NCBI GenBank assembly: GCA_001438985.1
Contig: LIAZ01000038.1
Coordinates: 1-9,357 of the forward strand
DNA from: Acidimicrobium sp. BACL17 MAG-120823-bin42
GTDB lineage: Bacteria > Actinomycetota > Acidimicrobiia > Acidimicrobiales > Ilumatobacteraceae
Direction: 5' to 3'
Length of the DNA: 9,357 nt
Below are positions 1 to 6,718 of the stretch, piece after piece (position 1 is the first letter of the stretch; each line of letters begins with the position of its first letter). The notes beneath the pieces are model-generated. The model was not told the DNA's origin. It did no database searches and was given only the letters and a program-made list of their open reading frames with translations. Made by a program: the position numbers and the translations under genes.

Positions 1-303
1 GCAGGATCGGTACGAACACTTTCGATTAATGCTGCCGATTATGGATTGCAGGTTGCCGACGTCACGCGTGTGCGTGGTGGTGATCCTGCACACAACGCAA
101 AAGTTGTAGTGGATTGTTTCAATGGTGAGGCTGGCCCTGTTCGTGACATCGTGGTGCTAAATGCTGCGGCGGGTTTAGTGGTTGCCGGAGTTGCACGTGA
201 CATGGCGGATGCTGTTGCTCAAGCGCAGAAGTCAATTGATAGCGGCTCGGCGCTCCGCGTGGTCGAAGCATTAAAAGTCTCTAGCAACGCTGTGGCACGA
301 TAG
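1..303 (+). CDS. trpD: Anthranilate phosphoribosyltransferase, C-terminal part (5' end outside window)
   Basis: The frame is open from base 1 to a TAG at 301-303 and gives about 100 residues, the last third of a protein usually near 340. TrpD transfers the phosphoribosyl group of PRPP to anthranilate, the second step of tryptophan synthesis in the cytosol. The visible segment has the family's C-terminal pattern: a GGDPAHNA stretch, then GEAGPVRDIVVLNAAAGLV (the helix normally written GPxRDxVLLNAA), then an alternating helix ending in SIDSGSAL. The PRPP-binding and metal-binding motifs lie upstream, outside the window. TTG at 46 is an internal leucine codon, not a start. thrB begins 7 nt after the stop, so the two are probably co-transcribed, although they serve different pathways. 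The family call is firm; the missing N-terminus cannot be judged. Confidence 0.9.
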   Translation, partial: AGSVRTLSINAADYGLQVADVTRVRGGDPAHNAKVVVDCFNGEAGPVRDIVVLNAAAGLVVAGVARDMADAVAQAQKSIDSGSALRVVEALKVSSNAVAR

Positions 304-309
304 GTCGCT

Positions 310-1146
310 ATGAGTTCGTTGTCTGTGCGAGTGCCTGCAAGTTCGGCAAATCTTGGTCCTGGTTTTGACACCTTGGGCATGGCGCTCTCGCTATACCTCG
401 AAATGGGCACGGTAGATGGCAGTCCACTTCCCGAACGCGCAAAAGTGGTTGATTCAAGTCATCCCGCCTTCGTGGCCTTTCGCCATGTTGGTGGCTCGGG
501 TGAGGTGTGGGTGCGATCTTCGATACCGATGGGTCGAGGCTTGGGCTTCAGTGGGGCAGCGCGCGTGGCAGGGGTTGTACTTGCGCACGCACAACGCAAC
601 GGTTCCGATTCATTGGTTCGTGATCGCAAAGAACTCTTACATCTGGCTACTGAATTAGAAGGCCATCCAGACAATGTTGGTGCTTCATTGGTTGGCGGTG
701 TCACCGCAAGTTCGGGTGGCGAAGTGGCGAGATTGCCACTCGGTTTCGATCCTGCGTTCATCGCATGGGTGCCAGAATTTCAAACCAGTACCGAAAAATC
801 TCGGACTGCTATTCCTGCTTCCATTCCGCTTCCAGACGTTGTGTTCAACATCGGTCATACAGCATTGCTGATGGCTGCATTTGCCGCAGGCGACATCGCG
901 GTATTGCGCGAGGCAACTAAAGATCGCATGCATCAAGATGTTCGATTTGCTGCAGCCCCGCATTCCTTCGAGGCGTTCAATGCAGCGTTGGCCACAAAGG
1001 CTTGGTGTGCTTGGTTGTCGGGTTCTGGGCCAACCGTTGGTGTGCTGTGTGCCAAGGACGATGCAGCCAACATCGCCAAGGCGTTACCGGCAACAGGCAT
1101 CACGCATGTGTTGGATATCGATCGTGATGGGGCGGTGTTCCTCTAA
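310..1146 (+). CDS. thrB: Homoserine kinase (GHMP family)
   Basis: A 278-residue cytosolic kinase that phosphorylates homoserine with ATP, the step before threonine synthase. GHMP signatures appear in order: N-terminal VRVPASSANLGPGFDTLG (6-23); the ATP-loop region PMGRGLGFSGAA (73-84); the EGHPDNVGAS segment carrying the family's E-x-H-x-D-N substrate and metal residues; and the C-terminal glycine-rich AWLSGSGPTVGV. The ATP loop departs from the usual GLGSSAA by reading GLGFSGAA. The protein is somewhat shorter than typical ThrB (about 300), apparently because of a compact stretch between motifs 1 and 2. The ATG at 310 lies 5 nt after an AGG that overlaps the trpD stop codon, and motif 1 begins at residue 6, so the start fits well. 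Unlike the common hom-thrC-thrB arrangement, its upstream neighbour is trpD. Family call is strong. Confidence 0.92.
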   Translation: MSSLSVRVPASSANLGPGFDTLGMALSLYLEMGTVDGSPLPERAKVVDSSHPAFVAFRHVGGSGEVWVRSSIPMGRGLGFSGAARVAGVVLAHAQRNGSDSLVRDRKELLHLATELEGHPDNVGASLVGGVTASSGGEVARLPLGFDPAFIAWVPEFQTSTEKSRTAIPASIPLPDVVFNIGHTALLMAAFAAGDIAVLREATKDRMHQDVRFAAAPHSFEAFNAALATKAWCAWLSGSGPTVGVLCAKDDAANIAKALPATGITHVLDIDRDGAVFL

Positions 1147-1238
1147 CTCTGTGACACCCAGAAGGCAAGATTCCGGAGTACGCAATTGGCGCACACATGA
1201 ACTCAATAACCGAAATCAATGCCTACTGACCGAACCAC

Positions 1239-1243
1239 AGGAG
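1239..1243 (+). promoter_or_regulatory. Ribosome-binding site deciding the start of the small cysteine-rich gene
   Basis: AGGAG lies 5 nt before the ATG at 1249. It supports that start over the in-frame upstream ATG at 1219, which has no such sequence before it. This indicates that the 72-residue frame is translated. Confidence 0.6.
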
Positions 1244-1248
1244 TAATC

Positions 1249-1467
1249 ATGCAAGCACCATCAACACCATCATCATCCGTACTCGTCATCAGCTGCGACA
1301 CCTGCGTCATGCGTGAAACCGACGCATGTTCCGATTGTTTAGTGTCCTTTATGTGCGGGGACACCGCCGAAACTGCGGTTGTTTTCAACCTCGAAGAGCA
1401 GCGGGCAGTCCGACTGCTCGCAAATGCCGGAATGGTGCCTACGCTTCGGCATCGTGCCGTTAGCTGA
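1249..1467 (+). CDS. Small cysteine-rich protein, possible zinc-binding, unknown function
   Basis: A 72-residue frame that I do not recognise as a named family. The start is set by an AGGAG 5 nt upstream of the ATG. The N-terminal half has four cysteines in two pairs, C16-x2-C19 and C27-x2-C30, the spacing of a small zinc ribbon or knuckle, plus a fifth at C36. The second half (about 40-72) reads as an amphipathic helix-like segment containing EEQRAVRLLANAGMVP and ends in basic residues. There is no signal peptide or membrane segment. It sits 102 nt after thrB and its 3' end overlaps the probable start of queG by 14 nt, so translation of the two may be coupled. A link to tRNA modification or Fe-S biology is only a guess from position. 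That it is a real gene is likely; its function is unknown. Confidence 0.7.
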   Translation: MQAPSTPSSSVLVISCDTCVMRETDACSDCLVSFMCGDTAETAVVFNLEEQRAVRLLANAGMVPTLRHRAVS

Positions 1468-2590
1468 TCCTCCTAATCGTTCATCCGAGAACACCGCCTA
1501 TACCGAGCGTCTACTTGCGCTCGGGTTGGCACAGGGAATCGATCGCATTGGTGTAGCTCCTGCTCACATATTTGCGCGAACGCGTCACGAGTTGCATGAA
1601 CGTAAACAGCGTGGATTGCACGACACCATGCAATTTACCTATCGCAACCCCGATCGCTCAACAGATCCACAGTCAACAGTTGTAGGAGCGCAATCAATCG
1701 TCGTTGGCGCACTGTCGTATGCAACTGAGCAAACTGAAGAGCACGGCTATCTCGAGGCACGTATTGCTCGTTATGCATGGAGCGATTTTTATGATCAACT
1801 GAGATCAGCGCTGAACATGGTGCGAGACCAATTACGTGCAGATGGTTTTCGCGCAGAGGTTGTCGTCGATAGCAACGCTCTTGTCGATCGAGAAGCGGCT
1901 TATCTTGCGGGCCTCGGTTGGTATGGAAAGAATGCCAATCTGTTGTTGCCAGGTGTAGGAAGTTATTTTGTTTTAGGAAGTGTTGTTACAGATGCTGTTC
2001 TTGATGTTGCGCCAGCACCACTCGATGATGGGTGCGGTGCATGCAAGCGATGTCTTGACTCGTGTCCAACGGGGGCGATTGTTGCACCTGGAGTCATTGA
2101 TGCTCGCACATGTCTTGCTTGGTTGATTCAAAAACCCGGTGTATTTGAACATCGATTTCGCGAGGCACTAGGTGATCGTATTTATGGGTGTGACGATTGT
2201 CAGCAGTCGTGTCCACCAACGATCCGATTCAGTATCAAAAAACCTGTCACCGCGGTGCGTACATCAGTATCGGTTCTCACCATGTTGCAATCGTCTGACA
2301 ACGAGTTGATGGCCCAAGTTGGTCAGTGGTATGTAGCAGACCGGAATCCTGTGTGGGTGAGAAGGAATTTGCTGATCATCCTTGGCAATATCGCTTCAGT
2401 ATCCGATCAAGCAGTGCGCGAAGTGCTGAGTATGTATTGCCGACATGATGAACCGATGTTGCGCGCTCACGCAATCTGGAGCGCAGCCCGTCTCGGACAT
2501 CGCGATCTCATTCCCGTTGCCGATGAGTCGCCAATAGTGCAGGCCGAACTCGCACATTTGCCAAAAGTGCGAATCGGTAAGGGCGTCTGA
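1454..2590 (+). CDS. queG: Epoxyqueuosine reductase
   Basis: QueG reduces epoxyqueuosine to queuosine in the wobble position of GUN tRNAs, using cobalamin and two [4Fe-4S] clusters. From the GTG at 1454 it has 378 residues, a normal length. Visible parts: an N-terminal cobalamin-reductase-like domain with MQFTYRNPDRSTDP (59-72); VVVDSNALVDREAA (136-149), with D139 where the family's catalytic acid is expected; AGLGWYGKNANLL (152-164); a ferredoxin-like domain with C194, C197, C200 and C204-P, then C220 and C246, C249, C253-P; and a C-terminal HEAT-like helical region (about 300-350). The start is uncertain. GTG 1454 and ATG 1424 both overlap the previous gene, and neither has a good ribosome-binding site. 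I chose 1454 because the family's N-terminus begins close to the YTERLLALGLAQGID helix. No other queuosine gene is in the window. Confidence 0.93.
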   Translation: MPLADPPNRSSENTAYTERLLALGLAQGIDRIGVAPAHIFARTRHELHERKQRGLHDTMQFTYRNPDRSTDPQSTVVGAQSIVVGALSYATEQTEEHGYLEARIARYAWSDFYDQLRSALNMVRDQLRADGFRAEVVVDSNALVDREAAYLAGLGWYGKNANLLLPGVGSYFVLGSVVTDAVLDVAPAPLDDGCGACKRCLDSCPTGAIVAPGVIDARTCLAWLIQKPGVFEHRFREALGDRIYGCDDCQQSCPPTIRFSIKKPVTAVRTSVSVLTMLQSSDNELMAQVGQWYVADRNPVWVRRNLLIILGNIASVSDQAVREVLSMYCRHDEPMLRAHAIWSAARLGHRDLIPVADESPIVQAELAHLPKVRIGKGV

Positions 2591-2611
2591 CAGTATTGGG
2601 TGTCGCAACAT

Positions 2612-3733
2612 ATGAAACATCTTCTTGTCACCAACGATTTCCCGCCAAAAGTTGGTGGAATACAAAATTTGTTGTGGGAGTGGTGGCGTCGACTTCCGCC
2701 TGATTCTTTTGCAGTCCTCACATCGCCACATAAAGATTCGGCTGCTTTTGATGCTGCTCAACCATTCCTCATTCGACGCACAAAAGAGCCGGTGTTATTG
2801 CCTCATCCGTGGATGGTGCAGCGAATTAATGACATGGCGGCTGAGATCGGGGCAGATTTCATCGTCCTTGATCCAGCGGTGCCGTTGGGTATTGTCGGGC
2901 CAGCGCTCAAGTTGCCGTACATGGTGGTGGTGCATGGTGCAGAAGTCACCGTCCCCGGTCGGATTCCGGGTTCGAAGCACGTGTTATCACGTGTCTTGCG
3001 CGGGGCACAACACATCATCGCAGCAGGTGGATATCCGGCTGCCGAAGCACAGCATGCTGGCGGAGATGGTCTCGCAATAACTGTTGTTCCTCCCGGTGTT
3101 GACACCGATCGATTTGTGCCACTTTCTGTTGAGCAAAGGAATGCCGCGCGTTCGCACTTTGGTTTTCGTCACGATGATGAGTTGGTGGTGGGTGTAAGTC
3201 GGTTGGTTCCTCGCAAGGGTTTCGACACACTCATTCGAGCCGCTGCTGCACTTGCGCCAAGCCGTCCGCGACTTCGTATCGCAATTGGCGGAACGGGGCG
3301 TGACAGTCAGCGGCTGCAAAAACTCATCAGCCAACTTCGCGCACCCGTAACCATGCTTGGCCGTGTTGCTCATGACGACTTGCCTCTGTTGTACGGCTGT
3401 GCTGACATGTCAGCGATGTTGTGTCGATCGCGTTGGGCGGGCTTGGAACAAGAAGGCTTTGGCATCGTGTTCTCAGAAGCCGCTTCGTGTGGTGTGCCCC
3501 AAATTGCGGGCGATAGTGGCGGTGCTGCTGAAGCAGTGCTGGACGGCATAACAGGACTTGTCATCAAACAGCCAAGCAACGTTGCTCATGTCGCTCAAGC
3601 AATCAATTCGTTACTCAATGACCGAGATCGGGTACAACAGATGGGTGCAGCCGCACGCAATCGTGCAGTGAGCGAATTTGATTATCAGGTGCTTACTAAG
3701 CGCTTGGCAGATGTCTTACAGGTGAATTCATGA
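2612..3733 (+). CDS. pimB: GT4 glycosyltransferase, PimB-like phosphatidylinositol mannoside mannosyltransferase
   Basis: A 373-residue GT-B fold enzyme, likely transferring mannose from GDP-mannose to a phosphatidylinositol mannoside at the inner face of the membrane. The N-terminal domain opens with LLVTNDFPPKVGGIQ (4-18), typical of PimB and its relatives. VVHGAEVTVPGR lies at 106-117 and PPGVDTDRF at 160-168 at the domain junction. The C-terminal nucleotide-sugar site has VSRLVPRKG with R197 and K202, the IGGTGRD turn (225-231) and the E-x7-E motif E281 to E289 (EGFGIVFSE), followed by ASCGVPQIAGDSGGAAEAV. There is no membrane segment. ATG 2612 is preferred to GTG 2600 because homologues start right at this strand. 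It begins 21 nt after queG and its stop overlaps the next ATG by 4 nt. The GT4 call is firm; mannosyl specificity is inferred from the N-terminal motif and the neighbours. Confidence 0.85.
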   Translation: MKHLLVTNDFPPKVGGIQNLLWEWWRRLPPDSFAVLTSPHKDSAAFDAAQPFLIRRTKEPVLLPHPWMVQRINDMAAEIGADFIVLDPAVPLGIVGPALKLPYMVVVHGAEVTVPGRIPGSKHVLSRVLRGAQHIIAAGGYPAAEAQHAGGDGLAITVVPPGVDTDRFVPLSVEQRNAARSHFGFRHDDELVVGVSRLVPRKGFDTLIRAAAALAPSRPRLRIAIGGTGRDSQRLQKLISQLRAPVTMLGRVAHDDLPLLYGCADMSAMLCRSRWAGLEQEGFGIVFSEAASCGVPQIAGDSGGAAEAVLDGITGLVIKQPSNVAHVAQAINSLLNDRDRVQQMGAAARNRAVSEFDYQVLTKRLADVLQVNS

Positions 3734-4212
3734 ATCTAGTGCGAATCAATGTGGTGCTCACGGGCATATTTGTGGCTGTCACCGCAATTGCGGTGGCGGT
3801 GTTTAGTCCCGAGTTGCGTGTAGCGGTGGCGGTATTTGATCTTGCGCTGTTTGCCATTGGGGTCACGACGTTCATCTTGGGATATTTTTCGGCGGTGCAA
3901 CGCAGTCGCTATGACGAGATATCAGTTGCGGGGCTATTTCTTTTGCTTGACAAGGTTGCAGACCGCTCGACCACGTTGAAGATGAATACTGCTCTTGCTG
4001 TGCAGACCATTGTTGGTGTGACGGGGGCGATTGTTCGTGGCTCGACCGACGGCAAGCCCGGAAGTACGTTGGCGTTTGGGGTGCTCGTTCCATTGCTTGG
4101 CCTGGGCCTAAACGGCATGTGGGCAAGCAAACATGGTGTATTCGCAGCAAGGAATTTGCCCAATGTTTCCTCAGACGAGTCCGATATCGGCAAAGATGGT
4201 CACCATGGTTGA
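3730..4212 (+). CDS. Four-helix integral membrane protein, unknown function
   Basis: 160 residues with four predicted membrane segments by hydrophobicity, at roughly 5-25, 30-53, 85-103 and 112-132. A polar loop of about 30 residues (56-84, with R58-R60-Y-D-E and DKVADRS) separates the two pairs, and a charged, Asp/Ser-rich tail (141-160) ends the protein. No catalytic motif is visible and I do not recognise a named family. The ATG overlaps the stop of the glycosyltransferase gene (ATGA, 3730-3733), and the 3' end overlaps the next gene. It is therefore translated as part of the same unit. A role alongside the mannosyltransferase at the membrane is an inference from position only. Existence of the gene is well supported by uninterrupted hydrophobic patterning and tight coupling. 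Confidence 0.82.
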   Translation: MNLVRINVVLTGIFVAVTAIAVAVFSPELRVAVAVFDLALFAIGVTTFILGYFSAVQRSRYDEISVAGLFLLLDKVADRSTTLKMNTALAVQTIVGVTGAIVRGSTDGKPGSTLAFGVLVPLLGLGLNGMWASKHGVFAARNLPNVSSDESDIGKDGHHG

Positions 4213-4637
4213 TTCTGGATCCGACTCAGTGTTCATTGCGGCTTCGGCCGAACGGTGTTTTGATGTCGCATGTGATTTCGAAAAATATCCGTTTGTGGGC
4301 AAAGGATGTGAAAGAAGCAACCGTGTTGCAGCGTGACGATCAAGGTCGACCACACACCGTTGGGTATCGAGCGTCTGCGTTAGGACGAAGCACGCATTAC
4401 ACGCTCGAATACGACTACTCAAAAGCTCCCAACGTGTTGTCGTGGCATCTTGTTGATGGCGACATCATGCGTTCAATCCGCGGTGCGTACACACTTAAAG
4501 AAGATGGTGCCGGTACTCGAGTGTCATACGATCTCGCGGTTGAACTCGTCATCCCTTTGCCAGGTTTTGTTAAACGCCGTGCCGAGATGCGAATCTTGAG
4601 CACACTTAAAGAACTGAAGGCGCGCGCAGAATCGTGA
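4205..4637 (+). pseudogene. SRPBCC/START-like (polyketide cyclase/TB16.3-type) protein, split by a one-base frameshift
   Basis: Two overlapping reading frames together make one SRPBCC protein. From the ATG at 4205, the frame gives VFIAASAERCFDVACDFEKYP, the family's first strand and helix, then runs to a TGA at 4334-4336 after 43 residues. The next frame takes over at about 4293 with LWAKDVKEATVL and continues through GRSTHYTLEYDY, WHLVDGDIMRSIRGAY, GTRVSYDLAV and the C-terminal helix to a TGA at 4635-4637. Removing one base, for example from TTT at 4292-4294, gives YPLWAKDV, close to the usual YPEWAKDV, and a 143-residue protein. That is the length I recall for mycobacterial TB16.3 (Rv2185c), which lies in the same gene region as pimB. 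The fold binds hydrophobic ligands or lipids. Downstream codons show no decay, so an assembly error or very recent mutation is likely. An alternative start is ATG 4196. Confidence 0.85.
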
Positions 4638-5497
4638 CCCTCGCCGCTGGCATAGACGTCGGTGGCACGAAGTGTCTTGGGGTTGTTGTCGATGGCTCGG
4701 GTGTAATCGTTCGCGAAGTTCGCAGACCAACGCCGACCGCAAATCTGCTCGTAGGTGTGTTGCAAGAAATTGCGCACGAGCTGGGTGAGCACGACACGAT
4801 TGGTGTTGGTGTTCCAGGTTTGATTTCGCGTCAGGGGGTCATTCGGTCTTCGCCAAACATGAGTACGGCAATTGAGATGCCTGTGCGCGAGCTACTTAGT
4901 GATGCATTGGGCGAACACGTGTGGTGTGACAACGATGCAACATGTGCAACGCTTGCCGAGTGGCAGATGGGTGCAGGGGTCGGCGCACACGACATGGTGC
5001 TCGTCACGCTTGGCACCGGCATAGGTGGCGGAATAGTGAGTGGTGGTGTATTGCAACACGGTGCACATGGCCATGCAGGAGAAGCCGGCCACATGGTGGT
5101 GGATGCACATGGTGATCCGTGTCCATGTGGTCAACGTGGCTGTTGGGAGAGATATGCATCAGGAGTTGGCCTTGCACGACTATCTGGAGGGCTCTCGGGT
5201 GAAGAAGTAATCGGCCGAGCGCGTCGTGGTGACGGCCCAGCAGTATCTGTTGTCAACACATACTGCGAATGGGTGGCCTTAGGGCTTGCAAATCTTGCCA
5301 ATTTCTCCGACCCAGATGTCATGGTTATTGGCGGCGGGGTGATGGAGGCTGCAGATATCTTGCTGCCACCGATCAGGCAGCATTTCGCACGCTTGCTGTA
5401 TGCGCCTTCTCATCGTCAGCATCCACGGGTGGTTGGGGCCGAATTGGGCGAGCGCGCTGGCGCAATTGGTGCGTCGTTGCTACATCTACACGACTAG
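4634..5497 (+). CDS. glk: ROK-family glucokinase
   Basis: A 287-residue sugar kinase, likely phosphorylating glucose in the cytosol with ATP or polyphosphate. Motifs in order: the phosphate loop DVGGTK (8-13); VGVPGLISRQGVI (58-70); the catalytic aspartate D101 in CDNDA; the second phosphate site LGTGIGGGIV (126-135); and the ROK zinc signature, with GEAGH (H153) followed by CPCGQRGCWE (C163, C165, C170). The C-terminal VIGGGV (231-236) closes the adenosine site. It is a little shorter than usual (about 310-320), with a compact stretch after residue 180. No DNA-binding domain precedes the kinase, so it is an enzyme and not a NagC-type repressor. The GTG start overlaps the SRPBCC stop (GTGA, 4634-4637). 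As I remember, glucokinase also neighbours pimB in Corynebacterium. Exact sugar and phosphate donor are not certain. Confidence 0.88.
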   Translation: MTLAAGIDVGGTKCLGVVVDGSGVIVREVRRPTPTANLLVGVLQEIAHELGEHDTIGVGVPGLISRQGVIRSSPNMSTAIEMPVRELLSDALGEHVWCDNDATCATLAEWQMGAGVGAHDMVLVTLGTGIGGGIVSGGVLQHGAHGHAGEAGHMVVDAHGDPCPCGQRGCWERYASGVGLARLSGGLSGEEVIGRARRGDGPAVSVVNTYCEWVALGLANLANFSDPDVMVIGGGVMEAADILLPPIRQHFARLLYAPSHRQHPRVVGAELGERAGAIGASLLHLHD

Positions 5498-5506
5498 TTT
5501 GTCGTT

Positions 5507-6709
5507 GTGGAATTTCGACGTATCACCAATTTGCCTCCTTACGTTTTTACCATTATCAACAATCTGAAAATTCAAGCGCGTCACGATGGTGCCGATGTTG
5601 TCGACTTAGGGTTCGGCAATCCCGACATTCCATCGCCGCAAATCGCGGTGGACAAACTGATCGAGGCGGCACAGAACCCGAAGAACCACCGCTACTCACT
5701 GTCGCGCGGTTTGCCAAAACTTCGCGAGGCAGTTGCCGATATGTATATGCGCAACTGGAACGTCAAGCTCGATCCCGAAACGCAAATCACCAACACCATT
5801 GGTTCAAAGGAAGGCTTCAGCCACCTGATGTGGGTATTGCTTGATCGTGGCGACGCAGCAATTGTTCCAAGTCCGAGTTATCCAATCCACATTTATGGTC
5901 CAATTTTCGCTGGTGCTGATGTGCGTCAGGTTCCGATGCAAAGCCAACAAGTGATGGATGACCAGCAGTATTCGGATGAGTTTTTCGAAAACCTCACAGA
6001 GGCGTACAAAAATGGTTGGCCACGACCGCGAGTGTTGGTTGTCTCGTTCCCGCATAATCCAACAGGAGCAACAGTGGATCTTGCGTTTATGCAACGTGTT
6101 GTCGACTTTTGTCTCGAGCGTGACATGATCGTGGTTCACGACTTTGCATATGCCGATGTCGGGTTCGATGGCTACAAACCGCCATCCATCCTGCAAGCAG
6201 AGGGCGCAATGGATTGCGCGGTTGAGCTGTATTCGATGACCAAGAGTTTCTCAATGGCTGGCTGGCGTGTTGCGTTTATGGCAGGTAACGAAAAAGTTGT
6301 AGGCGCTCTGACAAAACTGAAGAGCTATTTGGATTATGGATCCTTTCAGCCAGTACAGATCGCAGCAACCGTCACGCTGAACGAAGCGCAAGACTTCCCA
6401 CAAGAAGTGTCAAACATTTATGAAAGCCGACGTAATGCGTTGATCGACGGTTTAGATCGAATCGGTTGGCATATTCCCAAGTCGCGAGGTTCAATGTTTG
6501 TGTGGGCGCCAATCCCCGAGGCATATAGCGATATGGATTCGGTCGAGTTCTGCAGTCACCTTGTGCGTGATTGCGATGTTGCACTTTCGCCAGGTGCTGG
6601 CTTTGGCCCTGGTGGCGAAGGATTTGCTCGTTTTGCCTTAATCGAAAATGAGCAAAGAATTGCGCAGGCAGTACGTAATCTAAAAATGGGTCTTACTCGA
6701 CTGCAGTAG
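5507..6709 (+). CDS. alaC: AlaC-type PLP aminotransferase (glutamate-pyruvate aminotransferase family)
   Basis: A 400-residue fold-type I, class I/II aminotransferase. It resembles E. coli AlaC (YfdZ) along its length, as I remember that sequence. Shared blocks are LPPYVF at the start, SRGLPKLREA, TIGSKEGFSHLM (97-108), PSPSYPIHIYG (121-131), NPTG (184-187), VVHDFAYADV (209-218), SMTKSFSMAGWR with the PLP lysine K246, KSYLDYGSFQPVQIAA and FARFALIEN with carboxylate-binding R375. AlaC makes alanine from pyruvate and glutamate. LL-diaminopimelate and methionine-related aminotransferases are close relatives, so the substrate is inferred. The start is GTG 5507, 9 nt after glk, chosen because RRITNLPPYVF matches the family N-terminus. 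It lacks a clear ribosome-binding site, so coupling with glk is likely. The gene's stop overlaps the ribosome-binding site of the next gene. Confidence 0.88.
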   Translation: MEFRRITNLPPYVFTIINNLKIQARHDGADVVDLGFGNPDIPSPQIAVDKLIEAAQNPKNHRYSLSRGLPKLREAVADMYMRNWNVKLDPETQITNTIGSKEGFSHLMWVLLDRGDAAIVPSPSYPIHIYGPIFAGADVRQVPMQSQQVMDDQQYSDEFFENLTEAYKNGWPRPRVLVVSFPHNPTGATVDLAFMQRVVDFCLERDMIVVHDFAYADVGFDGYKPPSILQAEGAMDCAVELYSMTKSFSMAGWRVAFMAGNEKVVGALTKLKSYLDYGSFQPVQIAATVTLNEAQDFPQEVSNIYESRRNALIDGLDRIGWHIPKSRGSMFVWAPIPEAYSDMDSVEFCSHLVRDCDVALSPGAGFGPGGEGFARFALIENEQRIAQAVRNLKMGLTRLQ

Positions 6710-6714
6710 GAGGA
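6708..6714 (+). promoter_or_regulatory. Strong ribosome-binding site of the metallo-hydrolase gene
   Basis: AGGAGGA, nearly perfect for the 16S anti-Shine-Dalgarno sequence, starts inside the TAG stop codon of the aminotransferase gene and lies 4 nt before the ATG at 6719. It is much stronger than most sites in this gene row, which suggests that the hydrolase is initiated independently and at a higher rate. Confidence 0.75.
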
Positions 6715-6718
6715 ATCA

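Noticed and set aside
459..963. Open frames on the minus strand opposite thrB
   Set aside because: thrB has every family motif on the + strand; the opposite frames show no recognisable domain and are coding shadows.
1147..1248. Gap between thrB and the cysteine-rich gene examined for a terminator or promoter
   Set aside because: No hairpin with a T-run is seen. TTGGCG at 1186-1191 has no acceptable -10 at normal spacing.
1379..1453. Upstream extension of queG to TTG 1379
   Set aside because: The extra residues lie inside the small cysteine-rich gene in another frame, have no ribosome-binding site and do not resemble the QueG N-terminus.
4292..4298. Programmed ribosomal frameshift at the SRPBCC junction
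   Set aside because: There is no in-frame stop codon or known slippery heptamer at the junction, and SRPBCC proteins of this type are not known to need recoding; an extra base is the simpler reading.
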